A stretch of 64,000 bases of DNA, taken from the NCBI RefSeq assembly GCF_016862095.1, contig NZ_BOMH01000013.1, positions 176,770 through 240,769 on the forward strand. The letters run 5' to 3'. Made by a program: the position numbers and the translations under genes. Under the pieces are notes generated by a model. The model had not been told where the DNA came from. It made no database searches and saw only the letters and a program-made list of their open reading frames with translations. The stretch's first letter is position 1. Every line of letters begins with the position of its first letter. Source of the stretch: Actinoplanes cyaneus (GTDB lineage: Bacteria > Actinomycetota > Actinomycetes > Mycobacteriales > Micromonosporaceae). Positions 8,884 to 18,449 of this stretch are shown here, piece after piece.

Positions 8884-9140
8884 GACGTTTACCTCTTTCC
8901 GCGCCGGCGTTGGCTTCCGCCGCGCGATCACCTGAACGCCGCAGCCCGCACCGCTATTTCCCGGCGATCCGCGAGCACGGCAGAGGGGCGCTGAGCACGG
9001 CGGCCCGGGCTTCCGGCCGGCTCTCACCGTCGCAGGGCGACGGGCGTGAGTTTCCTGACTTCTTCGTGGTGATCGGCAGGCCCTTGGTGATCCACTGATG
9101 TCTCGAAGAAGGCGTGGAGCAAGAAGGAAGCACAGAACAG

Positions 9141-11666
9141 ATGCCTGACCGGGATGATGGCCCGCTCATCGGGCGGGATCGCGAACTGGCAGAGCTCGCC
9201 GCGATCGTCGAGATGGCCGAGCACGGCCCGGCCTGCGTCCTGATCTGCGGCGACGCCGGCGTCGGCAAGTCCGCGCTGCTGCGGGCCGCCGCGCGGCATG
9301 GGCGTCGCGCGGTGCGCCTCACCAGCGACGCGGAGTCGGCGACGGTCCTGGAGCAGCTGACCGGGGACGGCCCGGTGCTGCTGCTCGCCGACGACCTGCG
9401 CCCGGAGGCTCTGCTGTCGCTGACCGAGACCGTGTGTCACGCCTCCACCGGACGCGTGGCCCTGCTGGCCGCGGCCCGCGACGAGGCCGTCCCCTCCGGG
9501 CTCTCGTCCGCGGTCCAGCGCCTCTACCTGCGGCCGCTGGCCGAGGACGACGCGGCCCGGCTGCTGGACGCGGAGTTCCCGGCGACCGCAGCCCGGGACC
9601 GCCGCGACATCCTGCGCCGGGCCGCCGGCAATCCGCTGGCCCTGCGCATCCTCAGCGATCCGGGTGGGCAGGTGCCCGCCGAGTTCACCCAGCGGGTGCG
9701 CGCGCTCCCGGCGCCCACCCGCTGGCTGTTGCTGCACGCCGCGCTGGCCGACGACGCCGAGCACGTCGGCACCCTGACCGAAGCCGCCCAGTGCTCGCCC
9801 GACCTGCGCGACTGGGAGCCGGCCGAACGCGCCGGCCTGGTCACCATCCACCGGGGACAGGTCCGGTTCCGGCATCCGCTGCTCCGGGCTGCCTGCGCGG
9901 CCGGCCGCAGCGTCAGCGACGTCGTCCGGGCCCATCACGGCCTGGCGTCGGCCGTCGGCGATCCGCAGCGGCGGGTCCGGCACCTGACGGAGTCGACCAC
10001 CGGCACCGACGAGCCGGTCGCCGCGGTGCTGGAGGCGGCGGCCGAGGCGGCGATGTCGCGTACCGACTTCTTCCAGGCCGCCGAGGCGTTCCAGGCCGCG
10101 GCCGAGCGCGGCGCCGGGGAGAAGGCGGCCCTGCGCTACGCGCGGGCGACGTTCGCCGCCCACCGCAGCGGTCATCCCGAGTGGGCGATCGAGCTGTACG
10201 GCCGGGCCGCGGACGCCGACCCGGATCCCGACGCCGCCGGGGTCGCGGCGTACGGCGCGGCGTTCTCCCTGGTCCACACGGTGCAGCCGTGGCCCGCGTT
10301 CGAGCTCGCGGCCCGGGCGATCCGCCGCGGCCCGCGGGACCGCCGGGTGACCCTGATGCTCGCCTTCGTCGCCGCGAACGCCGCGTTCTACTCCGGGGCG
10401 GCCGCCCACCGGGAGCACCTGCCGCACCTGCTGGCCAGGGCCGGTGACGACGACTCCCCGCCGCCGGGCCGGGAGCTGATCCCGCCGCTGGACGACACGG
10501 TCATCCGCGCCGCCGTCCTGGCGGTCAGCAACCCGGGCCGGCACGGCCAATCCGTCGACTATCCGCGTCCGGCCGGGTCGCGACCCGCCGACCTGTTGCA
10601 CATGGCGTTCACCGGCACGATGGCGTTCCTGCGCGACGACTCGCCGCGGGCGGCCAACGACCTGCGTGTCGTGTTCGACGCGAGCGCCCGGTCGGACGGG
10701 ATCGGCTCGGCCGTCTCCTCGTGTCACCTGATGATCCTGGCGATGATCGACAGCGGGCGGTGGGCGGACGCGGCGTCGCGGCTGGACGAGGCGGAACGCC
10801 TGGCGGCCGTGCAGAGCGTGCCGGTGCTGCGGGTGTTCGTCCCGGTGTTCCGGACGATCCTGCGGGCGCTGCGCGGCGCCGGCCCGGCCGCCGAGCCGGA
10901 CCCGTTGCCGCTGCTCACCGGCACTTCCGAGATCGAGACCCTGACGCAGCGCGCGGCCGGCCTGACCGCTCTGGCGGCCGGCGACCACCCCCGGGCGTAC
11001 TCGCATTTCCGCCGCATGTTCGACGAGGACGGCGAGCCGCAGCACTTCTTCTTCGGGCCGCGCTCCCTGCCGCAGCTGGCGATGACCGCGGCCCGGACCG
11101 GTCACCTGGCCGACGGGCAGCGCATCCTCGACCGGTGCCGGGCCGTCGCCGGTCCCGCCCCGACGACGCGGATGACGATGCTGCTCGCCCACGCGGGCGC
11201 GCTGCTCGACGAGACCGAGCGGGCCGGCCCGCTGTTCGAGGACGCCATCGAGGACCCGGAGCGGGCCCTGCGCTGGCCGCTCGAGTTCGCCGAGGCGCAA
11301 CTGAACTACGGCCTGTGGCTGCGGGGACGGCGCCGGACGCACGAGGCCCGGGCGCATCTGCTCGCGGCCCGCGACGTCTTCCTGCGGCTCGGCGCCCACG
11401 CGCACGCCGACCAGGCCCGCCGGAGTTTGCCGATCGGGCTGCGACCGGCCGGCGATCCGGCGCCGCGGCCGGACGCGTTCACCGAGCTGACGGCGCAGAA
11501 GCAGATGATCGCGCGGATGGCGGCCGCCGGCATGACCAACCGGCAGATCGCCGAGCGGCTGTTCCTGTCGCCGCGCACTGTCGGCTCCCACCTGTACCGC
11601 ATCTACGCCGAGCTCGGCGTGGGCACCCGCCACCAGTTGCGCACGCTGATCGAGACCGGAGGCTGA
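9141..11666 (+). CDS. LAL-type LuxR transcriptional regulator
   Basis: About 841 residues. An N-terminal AAA/STAND ATPase has Walker A at 37-44 (GDAGVGKS) and a Walker-B-like LLLADDL. A long helical middle region rich in alanine and arginine, likely TPR-like, follows. The C-terminus is a LuxR helix-turn-helix ([23 protein letters not shown]). This is the LAL (large ATP-binding regulator of LuxR) architecture, used for ATP-dependent transcription activation. The ATG at 9141 is chosen; a GTG at 9114 in frame has its purine tract too close. The stop is 4 bases before the next regulator's start. The target genes are unknown; the nearby hydrolases at 14.6-17.4 kb are candidates only by position. 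Confidence 0.88.
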   Translation: MPDRDDGPLIGRDRELAELAAIVEMAEHGPACVLICGDAGVGKSALLRAAARHGRRAVRLTSDAESATVLEQLTGDGPVLLLADDLRPEALLSLTETVCHASTGRVALLAAARDEAVPSGLSSAVQRLYLRPLAEDDAARLLDAEFPATAARDRRDILRRAAGNPLALRILSDPGGQVPAEFTQRVRALPAPTRWLLLHAALADDAEHVGTLTEAAQCSPDLRDWEPAERAGLVTIHRGQVRFRHPLLRAACAAGRSVSDVVRAHHGLASAVGDPQRRVRHLTESTTGTDEPVAAVLEAAAEAAMSRTDFFQAAEAFQAAAERGAGEKAALRYARATFAAHRSGHPEWAIELYGRAADADPDPDAAGVAAYGAAFSLVHTVQPWPAFELAARAIRRGPRDRRVTLMLAFVAANAAFYSGAAAHREHLPHLLARAGDDDSPPPGRELIPPLDDTVIRAAVLAVSNPGRHGQSVDYPRPAGSRPADLLHMAFTGTMAFLRDDSPRAANDLRVVFDASARSDGIGSAVSSCHLMILAMIDSGRWADAASRLDEAERLAAVQSVPVLRVFVPVFRTILRALRGAGPAAEPDPLPLLTGTSEIETLTQRAAGLTALAAGDHPRAYSHFRRMFDEDGEPQHFFFGPRSLPQLAMTAARTGHLADGQRILDRCRAVAGPAPTTRMTMLLAHAGALLDETERAGPLFEDAIEDPERALRWPLEFAEAQLNYGLWLRGRRRTHEARAHLLAARDVFLRLGAHAHADQARRSLPIGLRPAGDPAPRPDAFTELTAQKQMIARMAAAGMTNRQIAERLFLSPRTVGSHLYRIYAELGVGTRHQLRTLIETGG

Positions 11667-11670
11667 GCCG

Positions 11671-14238
11671 ATGCGCACCCTGATCGGACGCGACGCCGAA
11701 CTCGCCCACCTCCGTGACCTGGTGCGGGGCGCCCCGGCCGCCGCCACGATGCTGGTCGTCACCGGCGACCGCGGCTGCGGCAAGTCCTCGCTGCTGGCCG
11801 CGGCCACCCGGATGGCCCGCCAGACCGGCGGCCGGCGCGTGCTCACCCTGCAGGGCAGCCCCGACCGGCGGCGCCCACTGCGTCAGCTGCTCCTGGGCGC
11901 CGGCCACGATCCGGCCATCGCCGATCACGATCAAGCCCATCTGCGCGTACGGTCGGTGATCGCCGATCTCGCCACCACCGCCCCGGTCCTGCTCGTCGCG
12001 GACGACCTCCACGAGCTCGACGAGCCGACCTCGCACCTCCTCGTGGACCTCGCGTCCGTGCGCGGCGTCACCGTCCTGGGCGCGAGCCGGTCACCGAGTG
12101 GCGGCGAGACCCTGGAGCTGCTCCCGCTGGGCCGCGAGGACGCTGTTCGCCTGCTCGCCGAGCAGGCCGGGAACCTGACCCCGGGCACCCGTGCCGAGAT
12201 CCTGCACCGTGCCGCCGGCAACCCGGCCGCGCTGCTGGAACTGAGCGGCGACGCCCCGCCCGGTGGGCTGCTCGCCGAGTTCCGCGCCGCGCTGGACCCG
12301 CTGCCCGGCGCCACCCGCACGCTTCTCCTGCGAGCGGCGTCGATGCTGCCCACGGATCCCGCCCTGATCTTCACCGGGCCCGGTGACGGGTGGGAGCCGG
12401 CGTGCGCGGCGGGGCTCGTGACGTTCACCGGCGACGGGGTGGCGTTCACCCACCCGCTCGTGGCCGAGGCGGTCTACCGGGCTGCCCCGGCTCACCTGCG
12501 ACGGCGTACGCATCAGCAACTCGCCGTGGCCCTGTCGGCCTATCCGGAGCACCAGGCGCTGCAACTGGCCGCGGCCGACCCGGGCCCCGACGAGCGCACG
12601 GCGGCCGCGCTGGAGGCCGCCGCGACGATCTTCCGCAGCCGTGGCGACCTGTTCCGGGCGACCGTCGCCATGCAGCAGGCGACGCAACGGTCCGGCTCGC
12701 GGCCGAGCGCGGCCCGGCGCCTGACCCGGGCCATCACCGACGCCCGGGACCTGCGGGACACCGCCTGGGTCGCCGAGTTGCTCGCCCGGATCTGGCATCT
12801 GACCGACGACCCGGACGTGCTGGCCGAAGCGGTTCGGCCGGCGGCCTCGGCGATGGTGTGGGCCGGGCGGCACCACGAGGCGTACGGCATGATCATCGCT
12901 GCCCATCGGGCCGGCCCGATGACCGATCCTCATCAGGCACTCAACCTGGCCGTCAACGCGGCGATGCTGGCGTGGCTGACCGGCGCCGAGGAGCACCGGC
13001 TCGCCCTGGTCCCGCTGCTGGAGGCCGCTGATCCGGCCACCGACCAGGTGGCGGCCGCTCTCGTCCGGACGGTCCTCGACCTGAGTCGTCACCCCGGCCG
13101 GCAACTCTGTGACAGCGTCAGCATCCCGCCACCGGGGACACCGCTGACCCCGCAGGGGCGGACGCGCCTCGCCCGGCTGGGAATGATCGCCTGGATCGAG
13201 GACCGATCGGCGATCGCTGTCCGGGCGCTGCGGCTGGGACTGACCGGCGAGCTGGCCGAGCGGACCCCGTCGCCCAGCTTCGGCCTGCTGCTCGCGCTGG
13301 TCCACAGCCTGATAGACGTCGGCGAGTGGGACCTGGCCGCCGAGTATGCCGGCACCGACCTGGTCGACCCGTTGCCCACGCTCAGAACCGGGCTGGCCGC
13401 CCTGCGCGCCCTGGTGCACGCGCGGCGCGGGGAGCACGAGCGGGCGCTGACCCTGGCCCGGGAGACGTGGGCACGCTTCGACGCCCGCTCGAACCTGCCG
13501 GCCCACATGCGCCTGCTGCACGCCGCCGGGCTCGCGTCGATCGGCGCCGGCGACCACGACACCGGCTACCGCTACCTGCGGTCGATGTTCGACGTGGACG
13601 GATGCCCGGCGCACCCCTACCTCTCGCCGCGCGCCATCGCCGACCTGGCCGGCGCCGCCGTCCGCTGCGACCGGGCCGAGGACGCGCGCACGGTGCTCGA
13701 CGAGGTGCGGCACGCGCAGGGCAGCCGGCCGAGCGCCCGGATGACGATCCTGCTGCACCTGGCCGAGGCGCTGCTCGGCGCCGAGCAGGACGCCGAGCAA
13801 CACTTCCGGCGCGCGACCGGGGACCCGGCCGGGCCCGAATGGCCGTACGAGCATGCCCTCGCGCACCTGCACCACGGCGTCTGGCTGCGCCGCAACCGCG
13901 GCCCGCGCGAGGCCCGGGAGGCCCTGGCCCGCGCCGAGCGGATCTTCACCGAGCTGGGTGCCGTGAACCTCGCCGAGATCGCCGCCCGGGAGAGCACCGT
14001 CGGCACCGGCTCCCGGCAGCCGGGCGGGCAGCCACTGCCGGTCGGCGCGCTGACGTCCCAGGAGCAGCAGGTGGCGGCGCTGGCCGTGCAGGGGCTGAGC
14101 AACCGGGCGATCGCCGAGCAGCTGTTCATCTCCGCGCGAACGGTCAGCACCCACCTGTCCCGCATCTACCGCAAAGTGGGCATCGCGAGCCGGCACGAAC
14201 TCACGGCGGCACCGCTCGGCGGCACGGCGAATCGGTGA
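11671..14238 (+). CDS. LAL-type LuxR transcriptional regulator (second of tandem pair)
   Basis: 855 residues with the same architecture as the preceding gene: Walker A at 32-39 (GDRGCGKS), LLVADDLHEL as Walker B, a long helical core with a conserved 'YRYLRSMFDVDG' segment resembling '[12 protein letters not shown]' in its neighbour, and a C-terminal LuxR helix-turn-helix (NRAIAEQLFISARTVSTHLSRIY). The shared segments show the pair arose by duplication, though identity is now modest. The ATG is 4 bases after the previous stop, so translation is coupled. Two such ATPases made in equal amounts could act as partners or as independent regulators. Confidence 0.88.
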   Translation: MRTLIGRDAELAHLRDLVRGAPAAATMLVVTGDRGCGKSSLLAAATRMARQTGGRRVLTLQGSPDRRRPLRQLLLGAGHDPAIADHDQAHLRVRSVIADLATTAPVLLVADDLHELDEPTSHLLVDLASVRGVTVLGASRSPSGGETLELLPLGREDAVRLLAEQAGNLTPGTRAEILHRAAGNPAALLELSGDAPPGGLLAEFRAALDPLPGATRTLLLRAASMLPTDPALIFTGPGDGWEPACAAGLVTFTGDGVAFTHPLVAEAVYRAAPAHLRRRTHQQLAVALSAYPEHQALQLAAADPGPDERTAAALEAAATIFRSRGDLFRATVAMQQATQRSGSRPSAARRLTRAITDARDLRDTAWVAELLARIWHLTDDPDVLAEAVRPAASAMVWAGRHHEAYGMIIAAHRAGPMTDPHQALNLAVNAAMLAWLTGAEEHRLALVPLLEAADPATDQVAAALVRTVLDLSRHPGRQLCDSVSIPPPGTPLTPQGRTRLARLGMIAWIEDRSAIAVRALRLGLTGELAERTPSPSFGLLLALVHSLIDVGEWDLAAEYAGTDLVDPLPTLRTGLAALRALVHARRGEHERALTLARETWARFDARSNLPAHMRLLHAAGLASIGAGDHDTGYRYLRSMFDVDGCPAHPYLSPRAIADLAGAAVRCDRAEDARTVLDEVRHAQGSRPSARMTILLHLAEALLGAEQDAEQHFRRATGDPAGPEWPYEHALAHLHHGVWLRRNRGPREAREALARAERIFTELGAVNLAEIAARESTVGTGSRQPGGQPLPVGALTSQEQQVAALAVQGLSNRAIAEQLFISARTVSTHLSRIYRKVGIASRHELTAAPLGGTANR

Positions 14239-14598
14239 GGTGGTCGTGCGGCGCGGTGGAGTGGACCGGTGGGTGGTCGTGCGGCGCGGCGAATCCGTGA
14301 GATCGCCGGGCGTGGCGGGTGGATCGGTGAGATCGCCGGGGCCACGATCCGAGCCGGCCGGTGCCCCGGGCACGGGCCGCCTCCGCCGCGCTGACCTCGG
14401 CGGACGCCTCGCCACGCTCTGGCCTGACTCCCGCTCTCGCCGAGCGCGGAGTGGCTCCTGGGAGCACTTTCCCGAAGACGATGTCCCGCGTACGGCGGAG
14501 CCGGGCGGCGTCTCGTCCGACGACGAGTCACCGCCCGGCTCACCTGCGGGAAGGCGCTCAGGAAGCGCAGACCTCCTGGCCCGCCCGGGGGAAGGGGC
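14239..14598. other. Intergenic with short direct repeats
   Basis: 360 bases between the second LAL gene and the convergent hydrolase. I see no gene. Short direct repeats are present: GTGGTCGTGCGGCGCGG twice near 14241-14292, GTGAGATCGCCGGG twice near 14296-14342, and GGCTCAGGAAGCGC-like copies near 14553 and 14596. This looks like decayed or slipped sequence and may hold the terminators of both flanking genes. Confidence 0.5.
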
Positions 14599-15438
14599 TC
14601 AGGAAGCGCGGGCCGCCCGCACGATGAGGCTGGTGACGGTGGCGGGGTGCGCGACCATCGCGGCGTGCGAGCTGTGGATCTCGACGGTGTGCCCCTTGGC
14701 GGCGCGGGCCGCCATGGCCTTCTCGGCGACCGGCGGGATCGTCTGGTCGTCGAGCGACACGAGGTAGTACGACGGGATCGACTTCCAGGCCGGCACCCCG
14801 GTCTTGCCCGTGAACGCGAGGGTCGACAGCGGCCGCTGCTGGGTGGCCATCAGCCTCGTCTTGCTCAGCGGGGCGTCCGCGGCGAACAGCTTGGGGAACC
14901 ACTCCGGGTCGACGGTGCTGTCGAGGTATCCGCCGGAGTTCGGGTAGGGGCGGGTGACCAGGTGCGACACCAGCACCGAGTTGTCACCGCCGGCGAGCGC
15001 ACCGGCCTGGGCGATCGTCTCACCCTCGTCCGGGGCGTAGGCGGCGATGTAGACGAGCGACTTGACGTTCGGGTTCCCGGTGGCCGCGTCGGTGATCACC
15101 GCGCCGCCGTAGGAGTGGCCGACCAGCACGATCGGGCCCTTGATGGTGGACAGGAAGCTCTTCAGGTAGTCGGAGTCCTCGTCGAGGCCGCGCAGCGGGT
15201 TGGCCGGCGCGATCACCGGATAGCCCTTGGCCTGCAGCTGGGCGGTCACGTCGCTCCAGCCGGAGGCGTCCGCCCACGCGCCGTGCACCAGCACGACGGT
15301 CGGCTTGGCGGCGGCTGTCCGGCCGGTGGCGGCCGTGGCGGTGACGGGGACACCGGCGGAGGCGCCGGCCGGGATCAGGGCGAGCACCGACGCGGCGACG
15401 GCGCCGACGAGAGCCACGCGGGAGATGCGGAGGGACAT
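14599..15438 (-). CDS. Secreted alpha/beta-hydrolase (EstC-like)
   Basis: 279 residues. The ATG at 15438 has TAGGAG at ideal spacing; the open frame upstream lacks one. A Sec signal peptide (about 1-28, RISRVALVGAVAASVLALIP then ASAG) points to export. The core has VVLVHGAWADASGW (oxyanion region) and the nucleophile elbow GHSYGG, with a late histidine in IHSSHAAMV. The pattern matches small esterase/hydrolases annotated as alpha/beta-fold hydrolase or EstC. The cytosolic protein at 16729 shares the HGA-F/W-ADAS start and the GHSYGGAVIT elbow, so the two are paralogues, one exported and one not. The substrate is unknown. Confidence 0.85.
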   Translation of the reverse strand: MSLRISRVALVGAVAASVLALIPAGASAGVPVTATAATGRTAAAKPTVVLVHGAWADASGWSDVTAQLQAKGYPVIAPANPLRGLDEDSDYLKSFLSTIKGPIVLVGHSYGGAVITDAATGNPNVKSLVYIAAYAPDEGETIAQAGALAGGDNSVLVSHLVTRPYPNSGGYLDSTVDPEWFPKLFAADAPLSKTRLMATQQRPLSTLAFTGKTGVPAWKSIPSYYLVSLDDQTIPPVAEKAMAARAAKGHTVEIHSSHAAMVAHPATVTSLIVRAARAS

Positions 15439-15492
15439 GGAATGGCTCCTACGGTCGTACGGGAAGGAACGGGTGTTGATCGGCACCGGTGG

Positions 15493-16314
15493 TCAGCTGA
15501 GCCAGAACGCGAGCAGGTCCTTGTCGAGCTCCTGCTGGTAGGGGCCGGCGATGCCGTGCGGCGCACCTGGGTAGACCTTGAGCTGACCGTTTTTGACCAG
15601 CTTGATCGCCTTCTCGGCGGCGTCCGCGATCGGGACGATCTGGTCGTCGTCGCCCTGCGCGATGAAGACCGGCACGTCGAGCGCCTTCAGGTCCTCGGTG
15701 AAGTCGGTCTCCGAGAAGGCCTTCACGCAGTCGTGAACCGCGGCGAAGCCGGCCTGCATGCCGAGCCGCCAGAACTGGTCACGCTGGCCCTGGGAGATCT
15801 TCGAGCCGGGCCGGTTCGTGCCGAAGAACTGCGCCGACAGGTCCTTGAAGAACTGCGAGCGGTCGGCCAGCAGCGCATCGCGGATGCTGTCGAACGCCTC
15901 GATCGGGGTGCCCTCGGGGTTCGTGTCGGACTGCACCATGACCGGCGGGACCGCGCCGACGGTGGCGACCTTCACCACCCGGCCGACGCCGTGCCGGGCC
16001 GCGAACCGGACCGCCTCGCCGCCGCCGGTGGAGTGGCCCACGACGATGAGGTCACGCAGGTCCAGCGCGCGGACCAGGGCGTCCAGGTCGGCGGCGTAGG
16101 TGTCCATGTCGTTGCCGTACCAGGTCTGCGACGACCGGCCGTGCCCGCGGCGGTCGTGCGCGATGGCACGGAAGCCGTTGTCCGCGGCCAGCTTCATCTC
16201 GACGTCCCACGCGTCGCTGCTGAGCGGCCAGCCGTGACTGAAAATGATCGGCTGGCCGGTGCCCCAGTCCTTGTAGAAGATCTCGGTGCCGTCGTCGGTG
16301 GTGATGTAGGGCAT
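15493..16314 (-). CDS. Non-haem chloroperoxidase/arylesterase-type alpha/beta-hydrolase
   Basis: 273 residues beginning MPYITTDDGTEIFYKDWG, the usual start of cofactor-free haloperoxidases. HGWPLSSDAWD supplies the oxyanion-hole region, HDRRGHGRS follows, GHSTGGGEA holds the nucleophile serine, and the catalytic aspartate and histidine are expected in QGDDDQIVPI and PGAPHG. Natural activity of this family is mainly ester or lactone hydrolysis; halogenation is a side reaction with peroxide. There is no signal peptide, so it is cytosolic. It lies 54 bp upstream of the secreted hydrolase on the same strand and is probably co-transcribed. Confidence 0.88.
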   Translation of the reverse strand: MPYITTDDGTEIFYKDWGTGQPIIFSHGWPLSSDAWDVEMKLAADNGFRAIAHDRRGHGRSSQTWYGNDMDTYAADLDALVRALDLRDLIVVGHSTGGGEAVRFAARHGVGRVVKVATVGAVPPVMVQSDTNPEGTPIEAFDSIRDALLADRSQFFKDLSAQFFGTNRPGSKISQGQRDQFWRLGMQAGFAAVHDCVKAFSETDFTEDLKALDVPVFIAQGDDDQIVPIADAAEKAIKLVKNGQLKVYPGAPHGIAGPYQQELDKDLLAFWLS

Positions 16315-16728
16315 GACTGCGCTTCTCCTCCGGTGCGTGCCGTGGGACGGTCCCGCGATCGATCGCTCCGGGTCGAAGGATGCCGCCGTCGGCGAGCGGC
16401 GGCATCCGCCGTTCTACTGCCGCGCCGGGTTCGCCGAGGCCGGAAGGCGGCCCACCTCGGTGATCCGGTCGTGCAACGCCAGGGACGTCTTGCTGACGCC
16501 CGGGCCGCCGCTGATCGGGATGATCGGTGGCGCGGCGGCCCGGCGCGGCTCGGCGTCCCGGCCGGTGAAGTCCGAGACGAGCCGGGGGAGGAGCAGGCCG
16601 CCGGTCCGGATCACCGGTGGCCCACGACTCGCCCGGGGCCCGGACGAGCGGTCGGTTGACGGACGGCACGGACCCGGCGGCGGGCCACGCTTGCCCCGTA
16701 ACCCGGCCGGCTCATCGAAGGAGCAACA
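16315..16728. other. Divergent promoter region holding a regulator remnant
   Basis: 414 bases between two divergently transcribed hydrolases. Besides the remnant at 16414-16596 I see no gene. The last bases before 16729 contain GAAGGAG, the ribosome site of the plus-strand hydrolase. Promoters for both directions must lie here, but no consensus boxes are clear. Confidence 0.5.
16414..16596 (-). pseudogene. AfsR/SARP-type NB-ARC regulator remnant
   Basis: Read on the minus strand this gives LPRLVSDFTGRDAE, then PIIPISGGPGVSKTSLALHDRI and a stop at 16414. In AfsR-type regulators the linker 'LPxxVxDFTGR' is followed closely by a P-loop 'ISGxxGVGKTxLA'. Both are present in the right order, but the spacing is short, the P-loop glycine before K is now S, and nothing before or after continues the protein. 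I read it as a decayed fragment of a SARP/STAND regulator. It lies in the promoter region between two hydrolase genes. Confidence 0.5.
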
Positions 16729-17439
16729 ATGTCCGCCACCCCCACCGTCGTCCTCGTGCACGGCGCGTTCGCCGACGCGTCCAGCTTCGCCAAGCTGATC
16801 CCGGAGCTGCTGAACAGCGGCATCAAGGTCATCGCGCCGGCGGTGCCGAACCGCAGCCTCACCGGCGACGCCGCCTACATCGCCTCGATCGTCCGCCAGC
16901 TCGACGGCCCGGTGCTGCTGGTCGGCCACTCGTACGGCGGCGCGGTCATCACCGTGGCCGGCGCCGAGGAGAACGTGAAGGGCCTGGTCTACCTCTCCGG
17001 CTACGCCCTCGCCGAGGGGGAGAGCCTGGGCCAGCTGCAGGGCGGCTTCCCCGACTCCGACCTGGCGCAGGCGCTCGTCTACACCAAGTTCCCGGTGCCG
17101 GGCGCCGAGGACGGCACCGACGTCTCCGTCGACATCGAGAAGTTCCCGGCCGTCTTCGCCCACGACGTCGACCCGGAGCTCGCCCGGATCCTCGCCGTCT
17201 CGCAGCGCCCGCTCACCGCGCTCGCGTTCGGCGAGCCGGCGCCGGTCGCCGCGTGGAAGACGACGCCGTCCTGGGGCGTCGTGTCCAGCTCCGACCACAC
17301 CATCAACCCGGACGTGGAGCGCTTCGGCTACCAGCGCGCCGGTGCGAAGGTCACCGAGATCGACTCGTCGCACCTGGTGATGCTGTCGCACCCGAAGGAG
17401 GTCGCGGACATCATCCGTGAGGCCCTGGCCGCCATCTGA
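16729..17439 (+). CDS. Cytosolic alpha/beta-hydrolase (EstC-like)
   Basis: 236 residues, ATG behind GAAGGAG. It has TVVLVHGAFADASSF near the N-terminus, the nucleophile elbow VGHSYGGAVIT, and a late SSHLVML segment for the catalytic histidine. There is no signal peptide. It is the cytosolic paralogue of the secreted enzyme at 14.6 kb and belongs to the widespread group of small hydrolases without assigned substrate. It stands alone on the plus strand and ends at a strong hairpin terminator. Confidence 0.88.
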   Translation: MSATPTVVLVHGAFADASSFAKLIPELLNSGIKVIAPAVPNRSLTGDAAYIASIVRQLDGPVLLVGHSYGGAVITVAGAEENVKGLVYLSGYALAEGESLGQLQGGFPDSDLAQALVYTKFPVPGAEDGTDVSVDIEKFPAVFAHDVDPELARILAVSQRPLTALAFGEPAPVAAWKTTPSWGVVSSSDHTINPDVERFGYQRAGAKVTEIDSSHLVMLSHPKEVADIIREALAAI

Positions 17440-17453
17440 CCACGGTGATCGCC

Positions 17454-17482
17454 CACTGCCCGCGCGAATCGCGCGGGCAGTG
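17454..17482 (+). terminator. Strong hairpin terminator after the hydrolase gene
   Basis: CACTGCCCGCGCGA and TCGCGCGGGCAGTG are exact complements, 15 bases past the stop of the 16729 hydrolase. A 12-14 bp stem of this kind should end transcription. Confidence 0.8.
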
Positions 17483-17496
17483 CCGTTCCCGGCTAC

Positions 17497-17540
17497 GGGG
17501 CGCGGCGCCGGGCGGCTTCGAGGGGCGCGGCGCCGGGCGG
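17497..17540. repeat. Direct repeat of 19 bp
   Basis: GGGGCGCGGCGCCGGGCGG occurs at 17497-17515 and again at 17522-17540, in the space between the hydrolase terminator and the convergent acetyltransferase. Each unit contains the palindrome GCGGCGCC-like core. Confidence 0.7.
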
Positions 17541-17546
17541 GCTCGG

Positions 17547-18335
17547 CTAGCGCGGCGGCGTCCAGTGGTAGTGCGTCGACGTGGTGATCTCGTGGAAGCC
17601 GGCCCGGCGCAGGATGGGCGCGCTGTCCGGGGATGCGTCCACGTGCAGCAGCCGGAAGCCGCGTGCGACCGCCTCCCGCGCCCGGGCGGCGAGCATCGCG
17701 CGGTAGAGGCCGTGCCGCCGCCAGTCCGGCAGCGTGGTGCCACCCAGCAGCGCGACGAAGTCGGTGCCCGGGTGGTACAGCGACCACGCGGTGCAGACGA
17801 TCCGCTCGCCGGCCTCGGCGACCAGGACGGTGATCTGGCCGGGATCGGCCGCCACCCGGGAGATGAGGTCGCCGGAGACCCAGGAGCCGTCGATGCCCCA
17901 CACCAGCGACTGGTGGTCGCCGACGCGGCGCAGGTCCTCCTCGCTCGTGACCTGCCGCAGCTCGACACCGCCGGGCAGGACCGGGTCGCCGGCGACCTCC
18001 GCGGCGACGCCGATCAGCACCGTGGACGGCCGCTCCGCCACGAAACCGGCCGCGACCAGGCGCTCCGGAAGCTCCGCGGGGAGGTCGTGGGCCCGCAGCT
18101 TCCATTCGACGCCCTCACCGCGGGCCTGGAAGTAGTCGCGCTGGCGGGCGATCAGACGGTCCAGGCGGGCGCCGCTGACCCCGACGTCGCGCGGCGCCCG
18201 GAGACGCCCCACGTACCCGCCGACGATCCGCAGGAGCGGGCCGTCGTGCTCGTGACGCACGCCGGCCGGGACGGCGCCGGGTGGCATGCGCATCTGCGTG
18301 TCGTAGGCGGTCAGCAGGGCCGCGGTGTCCACCAT
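17547..18335 (-). CDS. GNAT-family N-acetyltransferase
   Basis: 262 residues. Residues 1-140 form a less conserved N-terminal part. The C-terminal part has the GNAT signature: a VAEAGERIVCTAWSLYHPG beta-hairpin, ALLGGTTLPDWRRHGLYRAML (acetyl-CoA pyrophosphate loop, the R-x-x-G/A type here as RRHGL) and PDSAPILRRAGF near the end. Such proteins move an acetyl group from acetyl-CoA to an amine. The ATG at 18335 is taken; a GTG two codons upstream is equally possible. The target is unknown. Confidence 0.82.
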   Translation of the reverse strand: MVDTAALLTAYDTQMRMPPGAVPAGVRHEHDGPLLRIVGGYVGRLRAPRDVGVSGARLDRLIARQRDYFQARGEGVEWKLRAHDLPAELPERLVAAGFVAERPSTVLIGVAAEVAGDPVLPGGVELRQVTSEEDLRRVGDHQSLVWGIDGSWVSGDLISRVAADPGQITVLVAEAGERIVCTAWSLYHPGTDFVALLGGTTLPDWRRHGLYRAMLAARAREAVARGFRLLHVDASPDSAPILRRAGFHEITTSTHYHWTPPR

Positions 18336-18381
18336 GGTCACATCGTGCCGGATCAGCCTGCCGGGCGGACACCCCGCCCGG

Positions 18382-18449
18382 GCCGTCAGCCGCCCAGCGC
18401 CGTCTGCTGCCCAGAGCCGTCAGCCGCCAAGGGCCGTCATCCGCCCGGC
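18382..18449. repeat. Four 17-bp degenerate tandem repeats
   Basis: Units starting GCCGTC at 18382, 18399, 18416 and 18433 follow the pattern GCCGTC-[AT]-[GC/TC]-CCGCCCAGC with a few changes. The fourth unit overlaps the stop and last codons of the minus-strand EAL-DICT gene at 18437. Confidence 0.7.

Noticed and set aside
7069..8994. A 641-codon plus-strand open frame across the PoxB-like gene and L36
   Set aside because: Antisense shadow; both minus-strand genes have exact family starts and motifs.
9024..11846. A 940-codon minus-strand open frame covering the first LAL regulator
   Set aside because: It is antisense to a protein with clear Walker and LuxR motifs. Its translation is arginine/glycine-rich without domains, a product of GC-rich codon bias.
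12091..14415. A 774-codon minus-strand open frame across the second LAL regulator
   Set aside because: Antisense shadow with low-complexity translation and no domain; the plus strand codes a clear LuxR protein.
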